Below are positions 17,882 to 27,300 of a stretch of 64,000 nucleotides of DNA, piece by piece. Position numbers and translations under genes: made by a program. Below the pieces are notes generated by a model. The model saw only the letters and a program-made list of their open reading frames with translations, was not told the origin of the DNA and did not search any database. The stretch's first letter is position 1, and each line of letters begins with the position of its first letter. The stretch is from Ardenticatenaceae bacterium (lineage in GTDB: Bacteria > Chloroflexota > Anaerolineae > Promineifilales > Promineifilaceae), in contig JACKBS010000005.1 of NCBI GenBank assembly GCA_020634435.1, forward strand, positions 124,001 to 188,000. Direction: 5' to 3'.

Positions 17882-18283
17882 CTAAATCGCCCGCATCCGG
17901 TTGTTGCGCTTGTTGTGCTCCACCTCGGCCAGCCCCAGTTCCTCCATCAGCGGCGGCATGTACATGCCAAAGCGACCGCGAAACCCTTTCTTCAAGCCAT
18001 ACCAGCCGCCAAGCGGATTCTCTGGCGAGCGTGCCCAATGCTCAACGGTACCTTCTTCGGTCTCCTGCTTTTCGTCTTTACTGCCCAGCAGCATCCAATC
18101 GCCGTGTGCCTTAAGCATGGCGTGCAGGTCGGCCAGGGCGCGGTAATCGTAATGCAGCACCGTGCTGCCCACCGTGCAGACGATGATTTCCCGGCCATCT
18201 TTCTCGTCGATGTACATTTCGTAATCGGCAGTTTGTGGCGGGGTTTTCAACTTCCAGGGGTTGTCCTTCGTTCTTTTTTCCAA
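17882..18283 (-). CDS. Hypothetical protein, 133 residues
   Basis: A soluble, charged protein with no signal peptide or membrane segment that I do not recognise. It begins with KDNPWKLKTPPQTADYEMY and ends with basic residues (EHNKRNNRMRAI). Trp and Tyr residues are frequent. The composition (many Lys/Glu, WKLKTPPG-like start) resembles uncharacterised conserved proteins of environmental bacteria. It converges on hsp20 and shares its terminator; the gene is followed upstream by a repeat-rich gap. Confidence 0.7.
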   Translation of the reverse strand: MEKRTKDNPWKLKTPPQTADYEMYIDEKDGREIIVCTVGSTVLHYDYRALADLHAMLKAHGDWMLLGSKDEKQETEEGTVEHWARSPENPLGGWYGLKKGFRGRFGMYMPPLMEELGLAEVEHNKRNNRMRAI

Positions 18284-18349
18284 GATTTTCTCCTTATTGT
18301 CCGCAGATTTTGCGGATTTTTGGTAGCCAGGTACGCCGTCAAAAATTTT

Positions 18350-18421
18350 TCACCGCAATGGACGCGGAGGACGCAAAGGTTTTCTGTTTCATTTTTTGCG
18401 CTCTACGCACTCTTCGCGGTT
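18350..18421. repeat. Intergenic repeat, GCAAAG family, degenerate
   Basis: Contains GGACGCGGAGGACGCAAAGG on the left and a looser right arm (TTTTGCGCTCTACGCACTCT). It lies in the 175-base gap between the 17882 and 18459 genes, beside another fragment CCGCAGATTTTGCGGATTTT at 18301-18320. Confidence 0.55.
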
Positions 18422-18458
18422 CATAATCTGGCTACCTGTATTAAGAGATCGTCGATTC

Positions 18459-18935
18459 TCAATTTTTCTCGTTTTGAATTGTTTCCGCTTCCTTTTTTAA
18501 GTCGGCGGCGAATTGCTCAAAAGATTGGTCGAACGGCGGGATAAAGCGGGCAAACAAGGGGAAGAACGGCCCACCAATCTTTTCGCGCATCGTAAAAACA
18601 ACGGCACCGCCTGGGCCCTTTTCCAGGGTGTAAGTACGGCTGCCCTGGCTGTCGCCCCACACCAGACGGCGCTCCGGTTCCAATTCTTTTACCTTCAGGG
18701 TGAAGGTGCGCTTTTCGTCCAGGGTGGATTTGAGCTTGAGCGTTTGTCCTGGCCGAATGTCGCCTTCAAGAGCAATGACAGTGCTGTTCCAGCGCGGGAA
18801 GTCGGCGGCGTTGGTAAGCAGCGACCAGATGATGGATGGGTCGGCGTGGATAGTGGTGCGCACGGCCGTTTCCCGGCTAAACATCGTCTTTGTCGTAACC
18901 GCCTTCCCATCCTGAACTTGCGCTAAATTTGTCAT
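18459..18935 (-). CDS. SRPBCC (START-like) domain protein
   Basis: A 158-residue single-domain protein of the polyketide cyclase/START-like superfamily, which binds small hydrophobic ligands. Family features are the first strand and helix (VRTTIHADPSIIWSLLTNAA, DFPRWNSTV), the GxxL-type middle strands (PERRLVWGD) and a long C-terminal helix (QSFEQFAADLKKEAETI). No catalytic residue can be assigned and the ligand is unknown. It is followed on the same strand by the sigma factor gene at 19091, separated by a dispersed repeat. Confidence 0.85.
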   Translation of the reverse strand: MTNLAQVQDGKAVTTKTMFSRETAVRTTIHADPSIIWSLLTNAADFPRWNSTVIALEGDIRPGQTLKLKSTLDEKRTFTLKVKELEPERRLVWGDSQGSRTYTLEKGPGGAVVFTMREKIGGPFFPLFARFIPPFDQSFEQFAADLKKEAETIQNEKN

Positions 18936-19020
18936 TTTTCAACTCCTTTTTCTTCTTTAGACGAACCAGGGCCAAAAAATGATAGGATTTTCACAAAATT
19001 CGTTGCGGAAAAATCCTGTT

Positions 19021-19087
19021 ACCGCAAAGGACGTTAAGCCCGCAAAGATTTTTGCTACTCTTTGCGTTCTTCGCACGCTTTGCGATT
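19021..19087. repeat. Intergenic inverted repeat, GCAAAG family
   Basis: ACCGCAAAGGACGTTAAGCC on the left faces CTTTGCGTTCTTCGCACGCT on the right. It ends just past the stop of the sigma factor gene at 19091. Confidence 0.6.
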
Positions 19088-19090
19088 CAG

Positions 19091-19900
19091 TTACTCTTCT
19101 GCCGGTTTTTCGTCCAGGTACGCTGCCATTACCTGCCGGTTGTGCTCCAGATGATGCAGTTGCAAAACGGCCGCTCCCGATTCAAACGGGTCCAGCTCCT
19201 GCAAAATTTGCAGCCGCAGGTCAAACAGCCGCTCCTTGCTTTCATTTTCCGCATCACGCACCATCTGGATTTTTACCGCTTCTTCCTGACTGTTTTGCTT
19301 GGGATTAAAAATGCCGTTCAGCTCGGTGCACTGGTAACACACCCCCTGCTTGTTGATGAGCGAACAGCGCGCCTCAAAAATGTCGATCATCTTGCCCCGC
19401 CCCACATGCAGGTAATACTTCACCATCGCCTCAGTCTGGTTCATGATCTGGGCAATTTCTTTGACGCTAAAGCCGTACACCTCTTTCAAAAGCAGGGCAA
19501 GCTGATGCTCCAGCGGTAGCGATTTGGCCACGCAGGTAAAACAAAAAGCTATGTGCTCCTTGATCTCAAAATGGCCCTGCGGCGAAGTGTGCCGGATTTG
19601 CATCGCCTCCTGGAAAAATTGCGGATTGCTCAGAGCTGCCTCCTTGCAAATATCCGTCACGTTTTCTGGCCAGCGCTGGCGGGTGCGTAGCAGGTCGCGG
19701 GCTAGGTTGGCGGCAATGGCAAACACCCACGTCTTCAGCGACGACTCCCCCCGAAAGCTGCTGATGCTCGTTTGGGCTTTGATGTAGGTGTCCTGCACCA
19801 GGTCTTCACTGTCCGGCACGCTGGCCGTCATGCGCAGCAGAAAGGATTTAAGCTCGCCTTGAAACGATTCAAATTCACCAGCCAAATATTCTACATTCAT
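19091..19900 (-). CDS. ECF-like sigma factor with Cys-containing C-terminal extension
   Basis: Sigma-70 family protein of 269 residues. Region 2 is visible (SVPDSEDLVQDTYIKAQTSI, SSLKTWVFAIAANLARDLLR) and region 4 as LPLEHQLALLLKEVYGFSVK followed by EIAQIMNQTEAMVKYYLHVG. About 90 residues follow region 4, including CSLINKQGVCYQCTELNGIF, with three Cys that could bind zinc or sense redox state, and a Glu-rich helix. That is longer than the usual 160-200 residue ECF factor. A further CFTC lies between regions 2 and 4. No anti-sigma gene is adjacent. Confidence 0.85.
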   Translation of the reverse strand: MNVEYLAGEFESFQGELKSFLLRMTASVPDSEDLVQDTYIKAQTSISSFRGESSLKTWVFAIAANLARDLLRTRQRWPENVTDICKEAALSNPQFFQEAMQIRHTSPQGHFEIKEHIAFCFTCVAKSLPLEHQLALLLKEVYGFSVKEIAQIMNQTEAMVKYYLHVGRGKMIDIFEARCSLINKQGVCYQCTELNGIFNPKQNSQEEAVKIQMVRDAENESKERLFDLRLQILQELDPFESGAAVLQLHHLEHNRQVMAAYLDEKPAEE

Positions 19901-19986
19901 TTGTGCCTCTCAATTAATCAGGAAAAGCGTGGGGTCTCGCCCATTGTAGACTGTTTGAGAATTTTGCACGACTTGTTTGTATTTAG

Positions 19987-20934
19987 CTACCGCGCATGAT
20001 CCAGGAAAAAGTCTAAGATCAGCTCGCTGGCGTTAATTTCCTGGCTGACCACGCCGACCAGCTTGGGGCTGAGATAGGGCTGGCCGCCGGGCCAGGTATG
20101 CCCGCCACCCACCACACGCACCAGGACCACCTCGGTGTTGTTAGCACAACCGGTGTAAGTTTCGATGGTAACGGCCGTTCCGTCCTCAGCATCACTATCA
20201 GGCAGTTCAACTACGTCGGGGGTGGTCGCACACCCATCATACCCTCGGAATCGCTCAATCGTTTCTTCAGTAGACAAAATTTCGCCCCGGCTGCGGCTAA
20301 AATCAAACAAACGCACTTCCCCGCCGTCGAAAGGCACAATCGGATCATCGGTACCGTTCACAATCATGACGGAAATGGGCTGCGATGGCGCGGCATCCGC
20401 CAGGGCCACAGAAAGCTGTGCCGCCACGGGCGCGACTGCTGCGATCTTGTCCGTCAGGTCCACCGCCAACCGCACCGACATAAATCCCCCGTTGGAGATG
20501 CCCGTGGCATACACGCTGGCCGGATCAACCCCATAGTCGGCAATCATGTGGTCAATCACCGCCGACAGAAAAGCAAGATCGTCTACATCTTCACAATTGC
20601 GATCGTCGGCCAGGTGCTCGGAACGGCCGTCGCACCACTGATTGTCGATACCTTCAGGGAAAACCAGCACCACACCCTGCGCCTCGGCCGCTGGAATGAG
20701 CGTATCGGCTGTACTTTGATTAAATTTCAGCCCCTGGCCGCCCCCGCCATGCAGAGCCAATACCAGCGGCGCGGCGTCTGTCTTGCTAAATTCAGGTGGA
20801 AAATGAATGTGGTACGTCCGCGTCACGCCGTCAATGTCCAGCGTTTCGGTGACGTAGTCAGCCGCATTTGGCCTGCGGCAAGCCGCTACCAGCACAACCA
20901 AAATCAAAGCAGAAAGAAGATATCGCCGATACAT
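19987..20934 (-). CDS. Lipoprotein esterase of the LpqC/PHB depolymerase family
   Basis: Secreted alpha/beta hydrolase of 315 residues, likely an esterase acting on polyester or feruloyl/acetyl groups. A lipoprotein signal ends in VLVAACR with the lipid-anchored Cys19. The oxyanion-hole segment LALHGGGGQG, the nucleophile elbow GISNGG, an acid-containing loop NGTDDPIVPFDGG and the His in GGGHTWPGG give a complete catalytic set. Several Cys pairs may form disulphides (CDGRSEH, DRNCED, DGCATT, TGCANN). It stands between the sigma factor and the YgjV-like gene, all on the minus strand. Confidence 0.88.
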   Translation of the reverse strand: MYRRYLLSALILVVLVAACRRPNAADYVTETLDIDGVTRTYHIHFPPEFSKTDAAPLVLALHGGGGQGLKFNQSTADTLIPAAEAQGVVLVFPEGIDNQWCDGRSEHLADDRNCEDVDDLAFLSAVIDHMIADYGVDPASVYATGISNGGFMSVRLAVDLTDKIAAVAPVAAQLSVALADAAPSQPISVMIVNGTDDPIVPFDGGEVRLFDFSRSRGEILSTEETIERFRGYDGCATTPDVVELPDSDAEDGTAVTIETYTGCANNTEVVLVRVVGGGHTWPGGQPYLSPKLVGVVSQEINASELILDFFLDHAR

Positions 20935-21008
20935 AATGCCTCCAAATCAAACCAAAGATTGCCAATACGCTATGGAGATATAACGGCCGTTGCCCCAAAA
21001 GTTGCAAA

Positions 21009-21641
21009 TTACGTGGGTAAAGTCAGCGTGTAGGCCATGTTTCCCGCCGGGTCACGCTCTTCTTGGAAGCCCATGCGCTTGAGATATTTGGCGTGAATGC
21101 TATTGTGTGGTGTGCTCAACAGCTTGCAAATACCGTGCTGCTGGAAAAACCCAGACTGGTAATAGAGGTAGGTGCCAATCTTAAAATCACGGTAAGACGG
21201 AATGACAAAATCGAGGTAGACGTGAAATTCGCCCTGCTCATTACGCTGGCCGATGAATAAGCCCGCAGGCACCATATCGCGCAGGACAAAAATGATGAGC
21301 TGCTTTTCGCTGGGCGCAAAGCGGTAATCGGGAATAAAACGTTCAATGTCCGCCTTGTAAAAGTTGAGGAAGGTGCGCAGATAGGCGGAACTGCTGTCAA
21401 CATCTAGCAGCTTGAAATACTCCTTGCTCGTGTAAATTCGGTAAAGAAAGTAGAGGTTCACTACAACTATAACCGCGTTAACAGCCGCAATCGGGTACGC
21501 GCCAATGAGCAAGCCGTAGATGAAAAAGGCAATTGCCCCGGCCAGGTTGATCAGCCGCAGCTTGAGCACCGAGCTCATCATCAGCGAAATGGCTACCAGC
21601 ACCGATGCCAGGTAGCCGAGCAGTTCAAGATAAATTTGCAT
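21009..21641 (-). CDS. YgjV-like membrane protein with GNAT-like tail
   Basis: A 210-residue protein with three N-terminal helices (residues about 5-75: ELLGYLASVLVAISLMMSSV, LINLAGAIAFFIYGLLIGAY, AVNAVIVVVNLYFLYRIY), the pattern of the YgjV inner-membrane family. The cytoplasmic part (FKIGTYLYYQSGFFQQHGIC, then HAKYLKRMGFQ) looks like a GNAT acetyltransferase fold end. The function is unknown. An ACGGCCGT palindrome lies about 20 bases past the stop. Confidence 0.78.
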   Translation of the reverse strand: MQIYLELLGYLASVLVAISLMMSSVLKLRLINLAGAIAFFIYGLLIGAYPIAAVNAVIVVVNLYFLYRIYTSKEYFKLLDVDSSSAYLRTFLNFYKADIERFIPDYRFAPSEKQLIIFVLRDMVPAGLFIGQRNEQGEFHVYLDFVIPSYRDFKIGTYLYYQSGFFQQHGICKLLSTPHNSIHAKYLKRMGFQEERDPAGNMAYTLTLPT

Positions 21642-21770
21642 AGGGGGACCTCATATTTTTGGCGGGGAATACGGCCGTATCCACCCACCTTCCCTTCAAA
21701 ACTCATTCGCGAGACAGTCTAGCAGAAATCTGTACGCTTGCGCAGTTGAATAGCGCTTTTGGGGGAGTAG

Positions 21771-21784
21771 GGCACAGTTGTGCC
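21771..21784. promoter_or_regulatory. Palindromic operator candidate over the -35 box
   Basis: GGCACA and TGTGCC form an inverted repeat with a two-base centre. It overlaps the -35 element of the promoter for the tandem-HTH gene, a typical place for an autorepressor. Confidence 0.5.
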
Positions 21785-21806
21785 TCAAACTGAATTATGT
21801 TAATAT
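21778..21806 (+). promoter_or_regulatory. Promoter of the tandem-HTH regulator gene
   Basis: TTGTGC (21778-21783) and TAATAT (21801-21806) are spaced by 17 bases. The predicted start of transcription is about 35 bases before the ATG at 21847. Confidence 0.55.
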
Positions 21807-21846
21807 CTTCCCCAGTGCAAGAATGCCACCTGTGAGAGAAAAATCG

Positions 21847-22509
21847 ATGAGTGAACTGAACGCAGAACGTGCAAAAATGTTGGGAGACCTGGTGCAAAAA
21901 GCCAGAGAGCATTTTGGGCGCACCAAGAAGGAATGTGCGGCCGTTCTTGGCCTGAACGCCACCACCTACAACCAGATCGAATCGGGCGAATATCCCATCT
22001 CCCTGCCCCAACTTGAAGCCATTGCCCTCTTCCTCAACATCCCCATGGGCTACTTCTGGGGCAGCGAACCGCTCAAAACCGAGTCGGAAATTGACTTTAC
22101 CAGCCTCATCGACCTGCGCCACCGGGTCATTGGCGTGCTGCTTAGCCAACAGCGGCTGCGCAACCGGCAATCCACGGCCGAACTGGCCGAAGCCATCGGT
22201 GTGGATGAAGACACCATCAAAGCCTATGAAATGGGCCAGGAGCCGGTTCCGTATTTGCACCTTGAACAGCTGTGCCGCCAGCTGGACGTCTCCATCAACT
22301 ACTTCCTCGACGATCCGCATGGGCCTTTAGGACGGCATGAAGCCAAACAAAAGCTGGAGCGCCAATTCCAGCGCATGGCCCCGGAAATGCAGGCCTTTTT
22401 GATCAACCCCGTCAACGTCAGCTACCTAGACACCGCCAAAAAGCTCAGCGAAATGGACGTGGAGCAGTTGCGACAGGTGGCCGAAAGCCTGCTGGAAATC
22501 ACCTATTAA
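21847..22509 (+). CDS. Transcriptional regulator with two XRE-type HTH domains
   Basis: A 220-residue cytosolic DNA-binding protein. The first helix-turn-helix covers residues about 8-65 (GRTKKECAAVLGLNATTYNQ, IESGEYPISLPQLEAIALFL) and the second about 95-155 (RQSTAELAEAIGVDEDTIKA, YEMGQEPVPYLHLEQL). A C-terminal helical part (residues 165-220) may dimerise. Each domain is followed by the same pattern (GYFWG and NYFLDD), which suggests internal duplication. I chose ATG 21847 because translation from upstream ATGs would include the promoter. It is followed by a TPR gene after a repeat of 75 bases. Confidence 0.88.
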   Translation: MSELNAERAKMLGDLVQKAREHFGRTKKECAAVLGLNATTYNQIESGEYPISLPQLEAIALFLNIPMGYFWGSEPLKTESEIDFTSLIDLRHRVIGVLLSQQRLRNRQSTAELAEAIGVDEDTIKAYEMGQEPVPYLHLEQLCRQLDVSINYFLDDPHGPLGRHEAKQKLERQFQRMAPEMQAFLINPVNVSYLDTAKKLSEMDVEQLRQVAESLLEITY

Positions 22510-22577
22510 TTACCAAATTGCTCAATTACCTGATTATTAAATTAGTCATTGTGTAACTGAGTAATTGGGTAATTGAC
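22507..22577. repeat. Dispersed inverted repeat, AATTACC family
   Basis: Built from TTAATTACC, CTCAATTACC and their inverse GAGTAATTGGGTAATTGA. It can fold into a long A+T-rich hairpin between the HTH and TPR genes. Related copies are at 24236, 49032 and 59914. Confidence 0.65.
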
Positions 22578-22583
22578 TGCCCA

Positions 22584-23129
22584 ATGAGCAACTCGCTTTC
22601 CCCCCAAGAATTAAAAGATGAAGGATTACGCCTGTTTCAGCAGGGCAAACATGGCCAGGCGCTGAGCACGTTTGAGCAGGCCGCTGCGGCTTTTGCCGCG
22701 CAGGATGATATTGGCAACCAGGCGGAAATGCTGAACAACATGGGCGTTATTTTGCGGGTGCAGCGGCAGATGGATACGGCCGTTACCACCCTCACCCAAG
22801 CCGCCAACCTCTTTGCCCAACTTGGCGACCACGCCCGCCACGCCCAAACGCTGGGCAACCTGGGCGACCTCTCCGCGCAGCAGAAAGCATACACTGACGC
22901 CGCGCGCCATTACAGCAACGCCGCCGCTGAATTTGCCCAATGCGGTGAGAAAGAAAAACAGGCCCAGGTGCTGCGTGCCCTGAGCCTGATGGAGTTGCGT
23001 CGTGGCCAATGGCTGGCCGCGGTGATGCGTATGGAAGAAAGTTTGCTGGCGCGTCCTCGTTTGACGTTATCCCAACATCTGTTTAAATGGCTCCTCCGCT
23101 TTGCTTCAAAACTTATGCACGGCGCGTAG
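22584..23129 (+). CDS. TPR repeat protein
   Basis: A soluble 181-residue helical protein with about four tetratricopeptide repeats from residue 7 to 145 (DEGLRLFQQGKHGQALSTFE, AEMLNNMGVILRVQRQMDTA, AQTLGNLGDLSAQQKAYTDA, AQVLRALSLMELRRGQWLAA). Each has the usual small-residue positions at 8, 20 and 27. It likely serves as a protein-binding scaffold. It follows the tandem-HTH regulator on the same strand, so the two may act together, but no partner is evident. Confidence 0.85.
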   Translation: MSNSLSPQELKDEGLRLFQQGKHGQALSTFEQAAAAFAAQDDIGNQAEMLNNMGVILRVQRQMDTAVTTLTQAANLFAQLGDHARHAQTLGNLGDLSAQQKAYTDAARHYSNAAAEFAQCGEKEKQAQVLRALSLMELRRGQWLAAVMRMEESLLARPRLTLSQHLFKWLLRFASKLMHGA

Positions 23130-23130
23130 C

Positions 23131-23192
23131 CGTGAGCAGTAATCCGTAAGCGGTAAACGGTAAACCGATTACCGGTCACCGACCACCGACAG
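23131..23192. repeat. Dispersed repeat, CGGTAATCGG family
   Basis: Inverted blocks GCGGTAAACGGTAAACCG and GATTACCGGTCACCGACCAC lie between two convergent genes. Compare 9856-9915. Confidence 0.5.
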
Positions 23193-23504
23193 CTAGTCAA
23201 CAATGACCGAAAATCGCTGAATCAGGTTATAGCCGACAAACGGACCCAACCAGCCACACGGCATCACCAGCAAGGCCAGCCAACCAACCGGACCACCCTG
23301 CACAAAGCGCTCGGGGGCCAGAAGGGCATCGCTGGGGTTCAGGCCCGCGCTGGTAGCCAGGGAGACAAACAAGGATTGGCTGACCAGTAAAACCAGCAAG
23401 GTAACGGCCGTTACCACCAACCGTTGATTCCAGGATTCCAATCGCCACAAAGAAAAAGCAGCAACAATAATAATAGACCAGCAAATCATATAAAGTGTGG
23501 GCAT
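23193..23504 (-). CDS. Small hypothetical membrane protein
   Basis: A 103-residue protein with three hydrophobic segments: residues about 4-20, 29-50 and 73-92. There are no recognisable motifs. The start MPTLYMICW is preceded by GAGGTTACC on the coding strand, a fair ribosome binding site. It is convergent with the TPR gene and divergent from bcp. Confidence 0.6.
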   Translation of the reverse strand: MPTLYMICWSIIIVAAFSLWRLESWNQRLVVTAVTLLVLLVSQSLFVSLATSAGLNPSDALLAPERFVQGGPVGWLALLVMPCGWLGPFVGYNLIQRFSVIVD

Positions 23505-23778
23505 GGTAACCTCCTCAGCAATTGTTCAATCGGTTAGCAATACTGTTGTCAGGATAACGCTTCTGCGGTCGGGTTGCTCTATGGTTTTAAAACGGCCGTC
23601 TAACGGCTTCCTGACGCTGTGCCTGTAAAACGATTCCTCTGCCAGAAAAGTTCCCGCCAATCTAAACAAATCTTTAAACCCAATGGGAAGCGGCCTGTAA
23701 AGGCGCTAAAATAAATGGCAGATCACCTAAACAACCACTCATTACTTGTAGCAACAAATAGAAAACAGGAGAAAAAAG

Positions 23779-24234
23779 ATGACTGTTGGCGAAATGGCCC
23801 CCGATTTTGAACTGACCACCGATGAAGGCACCACCGTAAAACTGTCCGACCTACGCGGGCAGAAAGTGGTGCTCTTTTTCTACCCCAAGGCCGACACCCC
23901 CGGCTGCACCACCCAGGCCTGTGGCTTCCGTGACAACTACCCGGTGATTGAAGCCGCTGGCGCGACCGTGCTGGGCATCAGCCCAGACACCCCCGAAGAC
24001 CTGGCCAAATGGCGCGCTAAGATGGGCTTCCCCTACAATCTACTGGCGGATACTGACCATTCCGTGGCCGAAGCATATGGCGTGTGGGGCGAAAAGAAGA
24101 TGTACGGCAACTCCTACATGGGGATCATCCGCAGCCACTTTGTCATTGATGAAGACGGCCGTTTTGCCGACACGCAAATCAAAGTGAGCCCGCAGGACAG
24201 CGTGGCCAGAGCCGTGAAGTTTTTGGAGAAATAA
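23779..24234 (+). CDS. bcp: Thioredoxin-dependent thiol peroxidase (Bcp)
   Basis: Peroxiredoxin of the Bcp/PrxQ class, 151 residues, reducing hydrogen and organic peroxides in the cytosol with electrons from thioredoxin. The peroxidatic Cys43 sits in DTPGCTTQACGF and the resolving Cys48 five residues on, the atypical two-Cys arrangement of this class. FFYPKADTPGCT and a conserved Arg (IIRSHFVID) complete the active site. Ribosome binding site AGGAG lies 8 bases before the ATG. It stands alone and converges with the PTPS-related gene across a repeat hairpin. Confidence 0.95.
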   Translation: MTVGEMAPDFELTTDEGTTVKLSDLRGQKVVLFFYPKADTPGCTTQACGFRDNYPVIEAAGATVLGISPDTPEDLAKWRAKMGFPYNLLADTDHSVAEAYGVWGEKKMYGNSYMGIIRSHFVIDEDGRFADTQIKVSPQDSVARAVKFLEK

Positions 24235-24235
24235 G

Positions 24236-24296
24236 TGAGTAATTGGGTAATTCGGTAATTGGGCCAAATTACGCACTTACCTAATTACCCAATCAC
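24236..24296. repeat. Dispersed inverted repeat, AATTACC family, acting as a shared hairpin
   Basis: GTGAGTAATTGGGTAATT faces AATTACCCAATCAC between the convergent bcp and PTPS-related genes. It can fold on both strands, so it may help end transcription of both. Confidence 0.6.
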
Positions 24297-24304
24297 CTTT
24301 CTTC

Positions 24305-27300
24305 TCACGGTCCGATTGTCACGATAACTGGCAGCACAAAACGGCCGTCTGGCATCTCTCCCCCATCTTCAACAAATACCGGCAGGCGATTGAACTGTCC
24401 CAGTGTAGGCTGGCTGTAAAAGCCTACCGCCAGCTGGTAGCTACCCGGCGGCACATCGGTCAACGGCAGCGAGAGGCGATCCTGAATAACTTCGCCGCTG
24501 ACCCACTGGCTGGTCGGATAGCTGCCATAGCGCGGCGGGCTGTCGTTTTGCGCCAGCGGCGCACCACCCTCCGCCACGTCAATCAGATGCACAAACCGGA
24601 TGTAATCGGTCTGCCCGTCGGCCAGCGCCTGCCACACCAGCGTTAGATCCAATGCCTCATTCGTCTGGCTTAATTGGTAACCTTGCAGCTGAATTTCTTC
24701 GCCAAAAACGGCCGTTGCTGCTTCCATTTCCTCTGGCAAAACAAACACCGGCTCCGTGGGTTGGAACTGCCAGCCAGCATCTCCCTCTACCAGTTCACCC
24801 AGCCGCCGCGTTAAAACAACCGCCTCAGGATTAGCCGCCTCATACAGCTGCGCCACCAGGACAAACGGCCGTTCATGATTTTCCTCAGCCGGGGGCAGCG
24901 GCATCGTCAGCCAGTCGTTGACCCACTGCCCAGCAGGCCAACCAGAGCTGGGCAAAAAGCCGTAGCCTGGCTGCGTATCCACCAGCCGCAAAAATCGCCC
25001 CTGCGCATCGGTCAGGCGCAGAGCAACATTGTAGTTTTGGCTAATCGGCTGCGGTGTAAACCAGGCTAGCTGCACGGTCAGGCGATCCCGTGCGGACTGC
25101 GTCACGCCCACACCGCGCACGGTAAGCTGTTCAGCCGTTTCGCTCCCGGCACTTCCCACTACCCGCAGCGGTGATAAAAAGATCGCGTCCCGGCTGCTGC
25201 CCGCTGGCGTGAGCGCACGGCCGTTGGCCAACGTCAGACGCGGCACAAACAGTCCCGTAGGCGCATTTTCCGGCAGCGTCAGTTCAAATGTGGTCACTGC
25301 TGCTCCGGGCAAAGTTTGTTGGGCGATGGCTGGCGGTTGCAGTTCGGGCACGGTGGGCCAGTTGATCGCGGGAGAGAACAGTGCCAGGGTGACGGCTTCC
25401 GTTGGTGGAACGGCCCACGCCAGCTCGATAAGAATTGCCTCGCCGGGCACGGCCGTTTCCGGCAGCGTAGCCTGGTGCAGCACCGCCCCGGAGCTAAACG
25501 TCACGCCATCTGGCTCTGGATGCAGATAGCCCATCTGCACAAAATCCCAGGTGCGCAGACTCGCCGCAGCATCCGCCTCTGGCCACAGTCGGGGCACCAC
25601 TGCCAACACAAACAACCCTGCCAAAATTAATCCGGTTTGGCGATTCCAGCGGGGGCGACTCAACTGCAATAGCCAAATGGTGAGCAAAACTGCCAACAAA
25701 GAGGCGATTTCTGCGCCCCATCGAACCGGCGTGCGCCCCAAGCGAAGCTCAATCTGGTGCGTTCCGGCAGGAACGTCCAACTCAATGAGGCCACTGCCCG
25801 CAGACGGCCGTATTGCCACCACCTCCCCATCCAGCCGCGCCTGCCAACCGGGCCAGTGCAGCGTGGGGAAGATGAGCGTGCTGGGAACGGCCGTTTCTAC
25901 AGTCCAGTTCTGGTAAGTCGTACGCCCTTCCTCAAGTTGGGCCGCGCTTAGCGCCCCGACCAGCGGCGTCACCGTCCAACGTTCGCCCATGTTGAGCCAA
26001 CTGCTGGTGTACGGCCGTGGCTGCACCGTCGGCGGCAAATATTCAAAGCTAATCGTGGTGCCGATGTTGCCCGTGAACCATTCGTACTGCGCCAGAGATT
26101 CGGCGGTAACATCGGCATCAGTCAGGCGCAGATGATCGGTTTTGAGTTGGCCCAAACTGCTCACCAACAGCAAGGCAATGAGCGGCGGCGTCCACCACTG
26201 CGGTTTGGGCAGCGCCAGGGCCAGCGCCCCCACCGCCAGCGCCCCGCCAAACGCCTGCACCGACAAAAAGCGCCAGGGAAACTGGGTAAAGGAGAGCAGC
26301 GGCAAATACTGCCACAACAAATCGGACAGCGGGGTGAGCATGAAGGTGCTTACCGCCACCGTCAGTAAAATGAACAGTGCCGGAACCAGCATCTCCCGGT
26401 GCTGCCGCCAAAGCCAGAACAGTGCCAGCAGTCCAGGGATAAGAACGGCCGTTTGCACCAATCCCATGCGAAATGCTTCTCGATTGGCCACGCCGTAATC
26501 CACAAAAAAGGTAGCTTGCGTTAGCGGCAATTCGGCCGTGCCCAAAAAGTGATTGCTGTAATGAAAATAGCCGCTGGTCACCGTGCCCAACTGCGCCAGC
26601 GACTGCTCGGCCAGCGCCGGGACAAAAAACCAGGCGGACAGGGCAAAGGCTAGCAACAGCCCCAGAATGGGAGATTGGAGATTGGAGATTAGAGACTGGC
26701 TTTGCGCCCTCTGTGCTCTCTGTGGTAAATATTTGAGCAGCAGATAAAGCAGCAAAAACGGTGAGAAGATCATGGCCGAAATGTTGTGGCTGAGGATGAG
26801 CGCCGCATACGCCAGGGCAAACAGCGCCACCTGCCTGCGCCCGCCGCCAACCAGCCCATCCGCCGTTAAAATGACCAGCGGATAAAACGCCATCGCCCAA
26901 AATTCGGCCAGCGAATCGCCCCGTACATAAACATTCACCAAATGAAACGGGGCCACCGTGTACGCTGCCGCCGCGATCAATCCAGCCCATTCGCCTTTAT
27001 AGCCCGGCCATTCATGGCCGGGTCTTCGACCAAACAAAACGACAACCCACCGCCGCACCAACGCAAACATGCCCAGCCCGGCCACTATGTACCCCAGCAG
27101 GTGCGACAAATGAATGGCGCGCACGTAGCTAAAGCCCAGCAGCCGAAACAAAAAGGTGATGTAGATGGAGAGGGGCGCGTAGAAATTGTAGAAGGGGTAG
27201 CCATAGCCGTAATTGGCGTCGGGCATCCAGCGGACGGGGAAATGACCATCGAGTACGGCCGTTTCCAACTGCTGTAACCGCTGTAGCAAAAACGGGCTGT

